This document shows positions 9,354 through 17,785 of a DNA stretch of 64,000 nt, piece after piece. The notes beneath the pieces are model-generated. The model did no database searches, was not told where the DNA came from, and was given only the letters and a program-made list of their open reading frames with translations. The stretch is taken from contig NC_015844.1 in NCBI RefSeq assembly GCF_000973105.1, positions 186,001 to 250,000 of the forward strand, in the 5' to 3' direction. Every line of letters starts with the position of its first letter. Position 1 is the stretch's first letter. The translations under genes were made by a program, and so were the position numbers. Source of the stretch: Zobellia galactanivorans (lineage in GTDB: Bacteria > Bacteroidota > Bacteroidia > Flavobacteriales > Flavobacteriaceae).

Positions 9354-10010
9354 CTATGCATTACCTTTTTGATAATCGGCCAAAAACTTCTCTAAACCAC
9401 TATCGGTCAAGGGGTGTTTTAGTAGACCTTCGATAGCCGATAAGGGCCCGGTCATTACATCTGATCCTAATTTTGCACAATTGATGATGTGCATGGTATG
9501 CCGTACGGAAGCCGATAGGATTTCCGTTTCAAAACCGTAGTTATCATAGATCAAACGGATCTCTTCGATCAATCGCAAACCGTCGGTAGAGATATCATCC
9601 AACCTCCCCAAAAACGGGGAAACGTAAGTCGCGCCGGCTTTGGCGGCCAATAAGGCCTGCCCTGCGGAAAACACTAGGGTAACGTTTGTTTTTATTCCTT
9701 TATCGGAGAAATACTTACAAGCCTTGACCCCATCTGCGATCATGGGCAACTTAACCACGATCTGTGGGTGTAAAGCCGCTAATTCCTCACCTTCTTTGAT
9801 CATGCCCTCATAATCGGTTGCGATAACCTCAGCGGAAACATCACCTTCAACCTTTTCACAAATGGCCAAGTAATGCTTTAAAATATTGTCCTTTCCCGTA
9901 ATGCCCTCTTTGGCCATTAAGGAAGGATTGGTAGTTACGCCATCCAAAACACCTAACTCGTAGGCGCTTTGAATGTCGTTTAAATTTGCTGTATCAATAA
10001 AAAACTTCAT
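9354..10010 (-). CDS. tal: Small-type transaldolase (TalC/FSA family)
   Basis: A 218-residue class I aldolase of the short transaldolase/fructose-6-phosphate aldolase family, cytoplasmic. The Schiff-base lysine is Lys87 in 'VVKLPM', aligned with Lys85 of E. coli FSA. The family residue that separates the two activities is Phe133 here ('[11 protein letters not shown]'); FSA has Tyr at that place and transaldolases have Phe, so sugar-to-sugar transaldolase activity is predicted. It lies 11 nt after xylA in the same direction. It would recycle pentose phosphate from the xylose pathway into glycolysis (sedoheptulose-7-P + glyceraldehyde-3-P to erythrose-4-P + fructose-6-P). Confidence 0.9.
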   Translation of the reverse strand: MKFFIDTANLNDIQSAYELGVLDGVTTNPSLMAKEGITGKDNILKHYLAICEKVEGDVSAEVIATDYEGMIKEGEELAALHPQIVVKLPMIADGVKACKYFSDKGIKTNVTLVFSAGQALLAAKAGATYVSPFLGRLDDISTDGLRLIEEIRLIYDNYGFETEILSASVRHTMHIINCAKLGSDVMTGPLSAIEGLLKHPLTDSGLEKFLADYQKGNA

Positions 10011-10021
10011 AGTTTATCTTC

Positions 10022-11347
10022 TTAGATGTACTGGTTGATAATGTTTTCGAACAACTCTTGCTTTCCGCTCTTAAGTTCCAGCTCGCCATTTTCCTGGGCT
10101 AGCTCATAAAGGTTCTCAAGGCTTAGTTTACCGGCCTCAAAATCTTTTCCCTTACCAGAATCAAAAGAGCTGTAGCGTTTTTCGCGTAGTTTGGTATAAT
10201 CGGAAGAAGTGATGATCTTATCGGCAGTAATCAATGCCCTTGCAAAGGTATCGGCACCTCCGATATGGGCCAAGAAGATATCTTCGAGATCGGTGGAGTT
10301 TCTTCTGATCTTGGCATCGAAGTTCACACCACCACCTTGCAGACCGCCAGCCTGTAAGAATACCAACATAGCTTCGGTGGTCTCTAAAATGTTGTTCGGG
10401 AACTGATCGGTATCCCATCCGTTTTGGTAATCCCCACGGTTGGCATCCAAGCTTCCCAACATTCCCGCTTTGGCGGCAACTTCCATTTCATGCTGAAAAG
10501 TGTGCTGTGCCAAAGTAGCGTGGTTTACTTCGATATTTATTTTGAAATCTTTTTCAAGTCCGTATTCCCTTAAAAAGCCGATTGCGGTAGCGGTATCAAA
10601 ATCATACTGGTGCTTCGTAGGCTCCATAGGTTTCGGTTCGATAAAGAAAGTACCTTTAAAACCTTGCTTACGGGCATAATCCCTCGCCATGGTCAAGAAC
10701 TGCGCCATATGGTCTAACTCACGGCCCATATTGGTATTTAGAAGAGACATATAACCTTCACGTCCTCCCCAGAAAACATAGTTCTCACCATCTAGGGCAA
10801 TCGTTGCGTCCAAAGCCAATTTCACTTGACCACCGGCTCTGGCCACCACGTCAAAGTCAGGGTTTGTAGCGGCACCGTTCATGTATCTCGGGTTAGAGAA
10901 ACAGTTGGCCGTACCCCATAATAATTTTATACCTGAGGCCGCTTTCTTTTCTTTGATATAATCGGTAATCGTGGCCAGTCTTTTTTCCGATTCGGCGAAA
11001 GTCGGGCCTTCTTGGATCAAATCGAAATCGTGAAAACAAAAATAATCGAATCCTATTTTACTGATAAATTCAAAAGCGGCATCCGCCTTATCCTTTGCGG
11101 CCTGAACGGCATCGGTAGATGCATCCCAAGGAAAGTTCTGTGTACCTGGGCCGAATGGATCTGAACCCTGCCCACAGAAGGTATGCCAATAGGCGATAGC
11201 AAACTTGAAGTGCTCCCTCATGGTCTTGCCCGCAACAACTTGGTCGGGATTGTAATATTTAAACGCTAAAGGGTTGTCAGATTCCTTCCCTTCAAACTTG
11301 ATGTCTCCAATTCCTTTAAAGTACTCTTTGTCTCCTAATAATGCCAT
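10022..11347 (-). CDS. xylA: Xylose isomerase
   Basis: A 441-residue xylose isomerase (class II, long N-terminal form) that converts D-xylose to D-xylulose in the cytoplasm with two divalent metal ions. Visible active-site elements: His106 and Asp109 in 'CFHDFD' (ring opening), '[14 protein letters not shown]' around 193-206, metal ligands Glu237 and Lys239 in '[14 protein letters not shown]', and 'EVNHATLA' with 'GSLDANRGD' further on. Full length for the family. The start codon is 1 nt from the xylulokinase stop, so translation is probably coupled. The operon order xylB-xylA-tal is complete for xylose entry into the pentose phosphate pathway. Confidence 0.97.
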   Translation of the reverse strand: MALLGDKEYFKGIGDIKFEGKESDNPLAFKYYNPDQVVAGKTMREHFKFAIAYWHTFCGQGSDPFGPGTQNFPWDASTDAVQAAKDKADAAFEFISKIGFDYFCFHDFDLIQEGPTFAESEKRLATITDYIKEKKAASGIKLLWGTANCFSNPRYMNGAATNPDFDVVARAGGQVKLALDATIALDGENYVFWGGREGYMSLLNTNMGRELDHMAQFLTMARDYARKQGFKGTFFIEPKPMEPTKHQYDFDTATAIGFLREYGLEKDFKINIEVNHATLAQHTFQHEMEVAAKAGMLGSLDANRGDYQNGWDTDQFPNNILETTEAMLVFLQAGGLQGGGVNFDAKIRRNSTDLEDIFLAHIGGADTFARALITADKIITSSDYTKLREKRYSSFDSGKGKDFEAGKLSLENLYELAQENGELELKSGKQELFENIINQYI

Positions 11348-11348
11348 G

Positions 11349-12833
11349 TTACTTGTTTTTTAATAATTGTTCTAATTCATTTTTCCATGCGGAATATGCG
11401 GATTGCAATGCTTCTTTTTCTTCGGAAGGCTTATAGCTCATGACATAATCATTGGCCATAATCTGCTCGCCGAAGCTTGAAAAGTCGCCATCGCGTAAAA
11501 TACAGGCCCTGGCTGCGCCAATAGCGCCCGTGGTATTATATATTTCAATTTCACGACCGATAAGTGTCGCTATGGTGTTCGAAAAAATTTCCGATCGAAA
11601 CAGGTTATCGTTTCCTGCCCTGATTTTGGTAGCGGTAATACCGTCTGACCGAAGAATTTCCATACCGTAAACAAAGGAGAAGGCAATACCTTCGAGTGAA
11701 GCCCTACACAAATGGGCCTTGGTATGGTTGTTCAGGTTGATACCAAAAATGTTGGTTCCCAAATCTATATTGTTCAACATGCGTTCGGCACCATTGCCAA
11801 AAGGCAATATTTTTACACCATCGGAACCTTGTGGTACCGAATTGGCCAAATCGTTCATTTCATCGTATGAGGCAACACTTAGGTTATTCAGCAACCATCG
11901 GTATTGTATACCGGCTCCGTTGATACAAAGCAGCTTCCCTACAAAGCGATTGGCTTCGCTGTAATTAACGTGGGCAAAATTGTTGACCCTTGAGCTCTCC
12001 TTGACAGAAAGGTTATCGGTAATGGCATAGATCACACCAGAGGTCCCACCTGTCGCAGCTACCTCTCCCGGATTAAAAACGTTTAAGGACAAGGCATTGT
12101 TCGGTTGGTCTCCCGCACGGTATAAAATAGGCGTACCTACTTTTAACCCTGATTCTTTTGCCCCTTGTTCCGAAACTTTACTCTGTACGGAAAAGGTATC
12201 GACGATTTCCGGAACATGTGCTTCGTTCAATCCGTAATAATCCAACAACCAAGTGGCGAGGCTATTCGTCTTAAAATCCCAAAATATACCTTCGGACAAA
12301 CCCGATAAGGTTGTATTTGCCGTACCGCTCAACCTACAGGCGATATAATCTCCCGGTAGCATGAATTTATGGATACGCTCAAAAGTTTCCGGCTCGTTTT
12401 CCTTGACCCATTTTAATTTAGAGGCGGTAAAATTGGAAGGCGAGTTCAAAAGGTTTTCACTACAACGATCGTTGCCCAGTTCATCAAAGGCCTTTTGCCC
12501 GATGCCCACTGCCCTACTATCGCACCAAATAATGGAATCCCGTAAGGGCTTCAAATCTTTGTCGACCACAACCAATCCGTGCATCTGATATGAAATACCG
12601 ATTCCCGTGACCTCTTCGGGTTTGATATTATTTTCCGAAAGAAGGGTTTTGGTGGCCGTACAAACGTGCTTCCACCATGTATCTGGATCCTGTTCGGCCC
12701 AACCATTGTTAATGGCAAGAATATCCATTTCCGTTTTGGGTTCGCTAACCACGGCCACGGGCTTACCTGTGCCCACCTCGACCAAGGCCGCTTTTATTGA
12801 CGAACTTCCGATATCATAACCTATACTGTACAT
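11349..12833 (-). CDS. xylB: Xylulokinase
   Basis: A 494-residue FGGY-family carbohydrate kinase, cytoplasmic, phosphorylating D-xylulose with ATP to xylulose-5-phosphate. The N-terminal phosphate loop '[14 protein letters not shown]' follows directly on the ATG at 12833; a longer frame starts with TTG and adds 17 residues without family support. The catalytic Asp lies in '[10 protein letters not shown]', followed by the ATP-site 'ATGGTSGV' and the C-terminal '[18 protein letters not shown]' region. It is the first gene of the xylB-xylA-tal operon and faces a divergent LacI regulator across a 332-nt control region. Kinase substrate is assigned from xylA adjacency, which is a strong clue in this family. 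Confidence 0.95.
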   Translation of the reverse strand: MYSIGYDIGSSSIKAALVEVGTGKPVAVVSEPKTEMDILAINNGWAEQDPDTWWKHVCTATKTLLSENNIKPEEVTGIGISYQMHGLVVVDKDLKPLRDSIIWCDSRAVGIGQKAFDELGNDRCSENLLNSPSNFTASKLKWVKENEPETFERIHKFMLPGDYIACRLSGTANTTLSGLSEGIFWDFKTNSLATWLLDYYGLNEAHVPEIVDTFSVQSKVSEQGAKESGLKVGTPILYRAGDQPNNALSLNVFNPGEVAATGGTSGVIYAITDNLSVKESSRVNNFAHVNYSEANRFVGKLLCINGAGIQYRWLLNNLSVASYDEMNDLANSVPQGSDGVKILPFGNGAERMLNNIDLGTNIFGINLNNHTKAHLCRASLEGIAFSFVYGMEILRSDGITATKIRAGNDNLFRSEIFSNTIATLIGREIEIYNTTGAIGAARACILRDGDFSSFGEQIMANDYVMSYKPSEEKEALQSAYSAWKNELEQLLKNK

Positions 12834-12920
12834 AATTTTTTGATGTTTGAAAGAGCTTAGGGTTTTTAACGGCAATTTTGCCAAATAGCTTTTACCGCAC
12901 TAAAAACCAAGCCCTTTTGT

Positions 12921-12928
12921 CAAATTTA
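12921..12928 (-). promoter_or_regulatory. Candidate -7 box of the xylB operon
   Basis: TAAATTTG on the minus strand matches the Bacteroidota -7 consensus TAnnTTTG exactly and lies about 90 nt upstream of the xylB start. I do not see a well-spaced TTTG -33 element, so support is partial. The gap 12834-13165 otherwise holds a palindrome (13035-13048) and the LacI-gene promoter candidate. Confidence 0.4.
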
Positions 12929-13034
12929 AACCATAACTTAAAACGAGTGGCAGATAATTCGTTTCCGTACTAAAATACGAAATACAATTGTTCTTAAAAT
13001 CAAAATATCACAAATACAACCTATTAAAAATCAG

Positions 13035-13048
13035 ATATTTACAAATAT
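13035..13048. promoter_or_regulatory. Palindrome ATATTT-AC-AAATAT, possible LacI-type operator
   Basis: Perfect 6-bp arms around a 2-nt centre, in the control region between xylB and the divergent LacI-type gene. Its outer flanks (ATCA...TGAT) extend the symmetry imperfectly. LacI-family dimers bind palindromes of about this size, so it is the best visible operator candidate, but AT-rich palindromes also arise by chance. Confidence 0.35.
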
Positions 13049-13142
13049 GTTGATTTTTCGAAATGGGTTTCGTAAAAAACAGAGGTCCTAAATATTAATT
13101 TAGCGATCGGGAAGATCAAAAAGAAGTAAAATCTTATTGACG

Positions 13143-13159
13143 ATATTTAGTATCTTGAT
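13143..13159 (+). promoter_or_regulatory. Promoter-like 17-mer upstream of the LacI-type gene
   Basis: ATATTTAGTATCTTGAT ends 6 nt before the start codon. It differs by one base from the 17-mer at 61303-61319 upstream of the TPR-LuxR regulator. The core TATCTTG resembles a -7 box (TAnnTTTG lacking one T). If so, the LacI transcript would be nearly leaderless. Confidence 0.35.
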
Positions 13160-13165
13160 GCAGTT

Positions 13166-14191
13166 ATGAAACGAAAAATAAGTTTAGACGATATCGCCAA
13201 ACATTTTAAGGTATCTAAATCTACCGTATCCAAGGCCCTTAACGACAGTCATGAGATAAGTGCCCGTACCAAGGCCAAGATCATTGCCTATGCCCGTGAA
13301 CACAAATATCGCCCCAACCTAAACGCCATCAATCTAAGAAAAGAGCCGTCGCACTCGGTGGGGGTAATCATACCCAACATTCTCAACTATTTCTTTGCCC
13401 AGGCGATTAGCGGTATTGAAAAAGTATTGAACGACCACGGGTACAACATGATCGCGTGCATCTCCAACGAATCGCATAAAAAGGAAGTCGCCATTACCGA
13501 AATGCTCCGCAAAGGAGCCATATCGGGACTCTTGGTTTCCTTGGCGGAAGAAACCGGAAAGCTGAACAACATTGACCACTTCAAGCCCTTTTTAAACAAA
13601 GGCATACCAATGGTCATGTTCGACCGTGTATCATCGGAACTCAATTGTGACAAAGTCACCATAGACGATAGCAAAGCGGCCTATAATGCCACGGAACACC
13701 TTATAAAATCGGGATGTAAGCGTATTGCCATAGTATCACTATTGGGAGACCTTGAGATTTCAAAGCTTCGGATCAACGGCTATCACCAATGCCTAAAAGA
13801 CCATAACATCGACCTAGATAAAAGCTTGATCTTTGAAAAGCTGGAAAAGTCGTTTATGGAGGTCGAAATCAGAAAATTGCTTTCCGCCGGAAAAGTAGAC
13901 GCGATTTTAGGTTTAGAGGAAGAAGCCGGTGTTACCTCTTTATTGACCGCCAATTCACTGGGGATAAAAATCCCCGAAGAACTTTCCATTATCTGTTTTA
14001 CCAACGGGGTGCTCCCCAAATACGTACGCCCCAGCCTTACCTCGATTAGCCAACACGGCTATTATATGGGAGAAAGGGCCGCTAGGCAATTGGTCAAAAG
14101 AATAGAACAGAACGATAACGGAAATACCTTTGAGACCGAGGTCATCAAAACCACCATGATCGAACGTGAATCTACCGTGCCTGTCGCCTAG
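13166..14191 (+). CDS. LacI-family transcriptional regulator of xylose genes
   Basis: A 341-residue LacI/GalR regulator. The N-terminal helix-turn-helix 'SLDDIAKHFKVSKSTVSKAL' and hinge helix region ('YRPNLNAINLRK') are intact. They are followed by a periplasmic-binding-protein-like effector domain from about residue 60 ('SVGVIIPNILNYFFAQAISG' through 'LTSISQHGYYMGERAARQL'). It is divergently transcribed from xylB-xylA-tal and most likely responds to xylose, xylulose or a phosphorylated product to control that operon; this is inferred from position. It converges on the cytochrome-type gene at 14205 with only 13 nt between the stops, and I see no terminator there. Confidence 0.92.
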   Translation: MKRKISLDDIAKHFKVSKSTVSKALNDSHEISARTKAKIIAYAREHKYRPNLNAINLRKEPSHSVGVIIPNILNYFFAQAISGIEKVLNDHGYNMIACISNESHKKEVAITEMLRKGAISGLLVSLAEETGKLNNIDHFKPFLNKGIPMVMFDRVSSELNCDKVTIDDSKAAYNATEHLIKSGCKRIAIVSLLGDLEISKLRINGYHQCLKDHNIDLDKSLIFEKLEKSFMEVEIRKLLSAGKVDAILGLEEEAGVTSLLTANSLGIKIPEELSIICFTNGVLPKYVRPSLTSISQHGYYMGERAARQLVKRIEQNDNGNTFETEVIKTTMIERESTVPVA

Positions 14192-14204
14192 AAAACACTT
14201 TATT

Positions 14205-16310
14205 TCAAAAGAAAAAGAGTTGGTTCACCCTCAAGGTGTCGTCCTTTTTGGGTTGGCCCACTATTTTCAGATATTTATACGATTGCTTTGGAAGCTGGAT
14301 CGATATTTCCTTAAGCCGGTCAAGATTACTTTCATTCGCAAAGCTTTCCTTCTTTATCAATTGCCAATTTTCCTTGTCATCGGAAGCCCAAACCGCTATA
14401 AACTCAATGGGCGATTTTTTTTGCTTATAGTGCAAGCCACAACTTAAGACCACCTCTTTTATTTTCGGGGCCGATACGCTAAAATCAACGATGGCCTCCA
14501 GCGGTTTTTTGTTGAAGGAAGCCCAGAATTTTGAAAAGCCTACTTTTTCGTTGCTTCGAACGGCATCGGTCAATATTTTTTCGGCCTCGCCCGTATACGA
14601 GCTCAAGATTCCCGGATAAACGAGCTCTATCGCATCGGGCACCAGGCCTCGATCATAAAAAATATAGGAAACCGGGTTACTGGGCAACCAGCCTTCCTTG
14701 TAGGCATAGGCTTTAACGGTTTGCCGTCTTTTTCCTTTCAGATCCAATGGAAAGGCCTTTTCAAAAGCTACCGAGGTAGAATCGGGTCGAGATCCATCCA
14801 AGGTATACTTAATGTTTACCCCGTTCATCTTATGTCCCAAGGAAATCAAATCGCCCGAACTAATAATATTTCCCTCATTGACCAAGGTTGGAGGGGTCAA
14901 CCGCAATTCTTCTTCCGGGTCGGGCACATAACCTTCATTAATAATCACATGGGGCAGTTTCGTTCTCAACTGTTCTATATCATCGGCATTGAGCTGGGTG
15001 TTCCATACAAATACTTCCTTCAGGCCTTTCAACTTTTGTAAATGTTCGAGTACCGATGCATTTATACCCGTACCCGATAAGGACAAGCTTTCCAACTGGG
15101 CACATCCCTGCAAGGCCCCGATGCCCTCACTGTCGATATCGGTAAAATTAAGGACCAAGTGCTCAAGGTTCTGCAGTTTTCCCACAGACTTCATATGCTC
15201 GTTCGTTATCGGAAGGTTGGCCAAACTGAGGTAAATGACCTGCTCCTTGATTTTATCAAGTTCGTTCAAGTATTCGTCTTGAAAAGCACTACGCCCGAAA
15301 ATAGCAACTTCTACCGCCGGTGAAGTTGGCGATTTTTGAACCACGGTTCTATAGGGGTTGTTGAGTTCTTTAATGGCTTCGGCCCCAACAAAGTTGAAGG
15401 TATATTGTTTTTCTTCAAATGATTTCAACCATTTGTCGGTAACCAACTGCTTTAAGGTATCGCTTTCTTGTAGTTGGGCATAGGTAACCTTATCATCCGC
15501 ACCGTGTTCGATCCAAGTACCGATCAATGTAATTTCTTCTTTGGTCAATTGTGGTTTTCCTTCGGGTGGCATGTGCTCTTCGTCTTCCAAGGGCAGGGCC
15601 GCCCGCTTCAACAAAAGGCTCTCTTCCGCATTATGAGCCAGCCAGACTTCCCCATTTTCGCCTCCCTTGGTTATGGCCTCTATGGTGGTCAGGTCTAGAT
15701 CGCCCTTATGTTTTTGAGGATTATGGCAACTGGTGCATTTCGCTTTTAAGACCGGGGCGATATAGGCCGTATATATGGGCGTATTCTCGTCTACGACTTC
15801 CTCTTGTGCCGCTGTGATCGGTTCCATTAAAAAATTGGTCCCATGGGTCAACCCTGCCCCAAAATGCCCGCCTACGAGCACGCCTAACAGGCCTGTATAC
15901 AGCAATACGCGAAACACCTTGCCGTAAGAATACACCCAAACCAAGGCGTATATAACAAAACATAAGGCAATGCCCACCCACTTGTGGAGCGTCAGCAATT
16001 CCGAATCGTAGCCCTCAAGGGACAATAAGAGCCCCATAAGCGTAGCCAGTACCGTAGTAAACGAGGTCAACAACAAGAGCGAGTAGTTTATCTTTTCAAA
16101 GGAAACCGGGTCGAGCTGTTTTTTGAAGAGGTTGAGAACCACCAAAAGCACTATAAAGGCCACCGGAAAATGCAGGATCAAGGGATGCATTCGCCCCAAG
16201 GGCTGCACCCAAAAAGGAATCTTCAAATGACCTTCAAAAAGCACTAAAAATGCCAACAATACGTGCAGAAAGAACAGCACGTTCAAAAAAAACGGAATGG
16301 CTTTTTTCAT
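14205..16310 (-). CDS. Membrane c-type cytochrome with LRR and chitobiase-type domains
   Basis: A 701-residue mosaic protein. Residues about 1-160 form four or more membrane helices of DUF2231 character ('RMHPLILHFPVAF', later 'LHKWVGIAL' and 'GGHFGAGLTHGTNF'). A planctomycete-type cytochrome c domain follows with one haem motif CTSCH (192-196) in 'CTSCHNPQKHKGDLDL'. Residues about 360-465 are leucine-rich repeats. Residues about 478-555 resemble the chitobiase/beta-hexosaminidase C-terminal domain ('KYTLDGSRPDSTS'). The last 100 residues are beta-rich and may be a discoidin-like binding domain. It is the last gene of a tight four-gene operon. A role as a membrane electron carrier for a periplasmic oxidation of glycans is possible but unproven. 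Confidence 0.8.
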   Translation of the reverse strand: MKKAIPFFLNVLFFLHVLLAFLVLFEGHLKIPFWVQPLGRMHPLILHFPVAFIVLLVVLNLFKKQLDPVSFEKINYSLLLLTSFTTVLATLMGLLLSLEGYDSELLTLHKWVGIALCFVIYALVWVYSYGKVFRVLLYTGLLGVLVGGHFGAGLTHGTNFLMEPITAAQEEVVDENTPIYTAYIAPVLKAKCTSCHNPQKHKGDLDLTTIEAITKGGENGEVWLAHNAEESLLLKRAALPLEDEEHMPPEGKPQLTKEEITLIGTWIEHGADDKVTYAQLQESDTLKQLVTDKWLKSFEEKQYTFNFVGAEAIKELNNPYRTVVQKSPTSPAVEVAIFGRSAFQDEYLNELDKIKEQVIYLSLANLPITNEHMKSVGKLQNLEHLVLNFTDIDSEGIGALQGCAQLESLSLSGTGINASVLEHLQKLKGLKEVFVWNTQLNADDIEQLRTKLPHVIINEGYVPDPEEELRLTPPTLVNEGNIISSGDLISLGHKMNGVNIKYTLDGSRPDSTSVAFEKAFPLDLKGKRRQTVKAYAYKEGWLPSNPVSYIFYDRGLVPDAIELVYPGILSSYTGEAEKILTDAVRSNEKVGFSKFWASFNKKPLEAIVDFSVSAPKIKEVVLSCGLHYKQKKSPIEFIAVWASDDKENWQLIKKESFANESNLDRLKEISIQLPKQSYKYLKIVGQPKKDDTLRVNQLFFF

Positions 16311-16314
16311 AGAT

Positions 16315-17769
16315 CTAAGCTATAATATCCTTTACCACATGACCGTGTACATCGGTCAACCTAAACCTTCTGCCTAGATGTTTATATGTCAGTTTTTCAT
16401 GGTCTAAGCCCATTAAATGCATTATAGTAGCGTGTAAGTCGTGAATGTGTACCGGACTTTCCACAATGTTATAGCCCAGTTCGTCGGTCTTTCCGTAAGA
16501 CAGACCTGCCTTTACCCCACCCCCAGCTAAAAAGATACTGAAACAGCGTGGGTGATGGTCCCTTCCGTAATTATCTTTCGTTAGTTTACCTTGGCAATAG
16601 TTCGTTCTACCAAATTCACCACTCCATATCACCAAGGTTTCGTCTAACAGTCCTCTTTGCTTTAAATCGGTAATCAAGGCCGCCGATGCCATATCTACAT
16701 CTTTGGCCTGGCCTTTGATTTCACCTACCAGGTTATTGTGCTGATCCCAGCCCTGATGGTACAATTGTACAAAACGCACGCCCGATTCCGACAGTTTTCT
16801 TGCCAGTAGGCAATTGGCCGCGTACGTCCCCGGCACCATACAGTCAGGACCGTACAGTTTTTTGATATGATCCGGTTCTTTAGATACGTCCGTTATTTCG
16901 GGAACGGCCGTTTGCATTCTAAAGGCCATTTCGTACTGTTTTATTTTTGCAGGAATTTCAGGATCACCAAACTCGTCATAGCCCAGTTGATTCATGGAGG
17001 CCAAGTGGTCTAACATCTTACGACGTGTTTCCCTATCCATTCCCTTGGGGTCGTTCAGATAAAGAATCGGGTCTTCACTGGCGCTCAATTGCACCCCTTG
17101 ATGGGAGCTATCTAAAAATCCGTTCGACCATAATTTCGAGTATACACCTTGGCCATTACCTTTTCCCTTTGAGAGCAACACACAATAGGCCGGTAAGTTT
17201 TGGTTCTCGCTTCCCAGTCCGTAGCTGAACCAAGATCCGATACTGGGCCTATTCCCCACTTGGGCGCCGGTCTGCATAAAAGTCAATGCCGGGTCATGGT
17301 TGATCGCATCGGTATGCATGCTTTTGATCATGCAAATATCATCGGTTATCTTGGCAATATTCGGAAAGAGCTCGCTCACCCAAGTTCCGGATTCGCCATA
17401 CTGCTTAAAGCCGAATTTAGACCCTACCAGAGGAAAGGATTCTTGACCTGCGGTCATACCCGTTAATTTTTGGTTTCCCCGAATGGAAGGGGGAAGCTCT
17501 TGCCCGAACATATCGTTCAACTTAGGTTTATAGTCAAAGCTTTCCAATTGGGAAGGTGCCCCATTTTGTACCAATAGAATGATCCGTTTGGCTTTTGCCG
17601 CAAAGTGCTTTAAGCCTAAAGGCAGCTGTTCTTCGGCGGCTTTCTTGCCTGACAACAGATCAGGCATTAAAAGCGACCCTAAGGCCACACCGCCCATTCC
17701 CATGGCCATTTTTCCTAAAAAATGTCTTCGGTTCGTATTCAAATAATGCTCAACAACTTCTTTATCCAT
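16315..17769 (-). CDS. DUF1501 protein, Tat-exported
   Basis: A 484-residue DUF1501 protein. It carries a twin-arginine signal ('NRRHFLGKMAMGMGGVALG', Arg14-Arg15), so it is exported folded, which suggests a cofactor or a metal site. The family has an alkaline-phosphatase/sulfatase-like fold; visible landmarks are 'RIILLVQNGAPSQLESFDYK', 'QTGAQVGNRPSIGSWFSYGLG', 'QLYHQGWDQHNN', 'LVIWSGEFGRTNY' and 'GRDHHPRCFSIFLAGGG'. It has no Cys/Ser-x-Pro-x-Arg formylglycine site, so it is not a classical sulfatase. DUF1501 genes are usually paired with DUF1549/DUF1553 genes in Planctomycetes and Verrucomicrobia; that partner lies 16 nt upstream here. The reaction is unknown. Confidence 0.88.
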   Translation of the reverse strand: MDKEVVEHYLNTNRRHFLGKMAMGMGGVALGSLLMPDLLSGKKAAEEQLPLGLKHFAAKAKRIILLVQNGAPSQLESFDYKPKLNDMFGQELPPSIRGNQKLTGMTAGQESFPLVGSKFGFKQYGESGTWVSELFPNIAKITDDICMIKSMHTDAINHDPALTFMQTGAQVGNRPSIGSWFSYGLGSENQNLPAYCVLLSKGKGNGQGVYSKLWSNGFLDSSHQGVQLSASEDPILYLNDPKGMDRETRRKMLDHLASMNQLGYDEFGDPEIPAKIKQYEMAFRMQTAVPEITDVSKEPDHIKKLYGPDCMVPGTYAANCLLARKLSESGVRFVQLYHQGWDQHNNLVGEIKGQAKDVDMASAALITDLKQRGLLDETLVIWSGEFGRTNYCQGKLTKDNYGRDHHPRCFSIFLAGGGVKAGLSYGKTDELGYNIVESPVHIHDLHATIMHLMGLDHEKLTYKHLGRRFRLTDVHGHVVKDIIA

Positions 17770-17785
17770 ATCTCTTGATTGACCT

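Noticed and set aside
16315-17769. DUF1501 protein as a conventional sulfatase
   Set aside because: The fold is related, but there is no Cys/Ser-x-Pro-x-Arg maturation motif.
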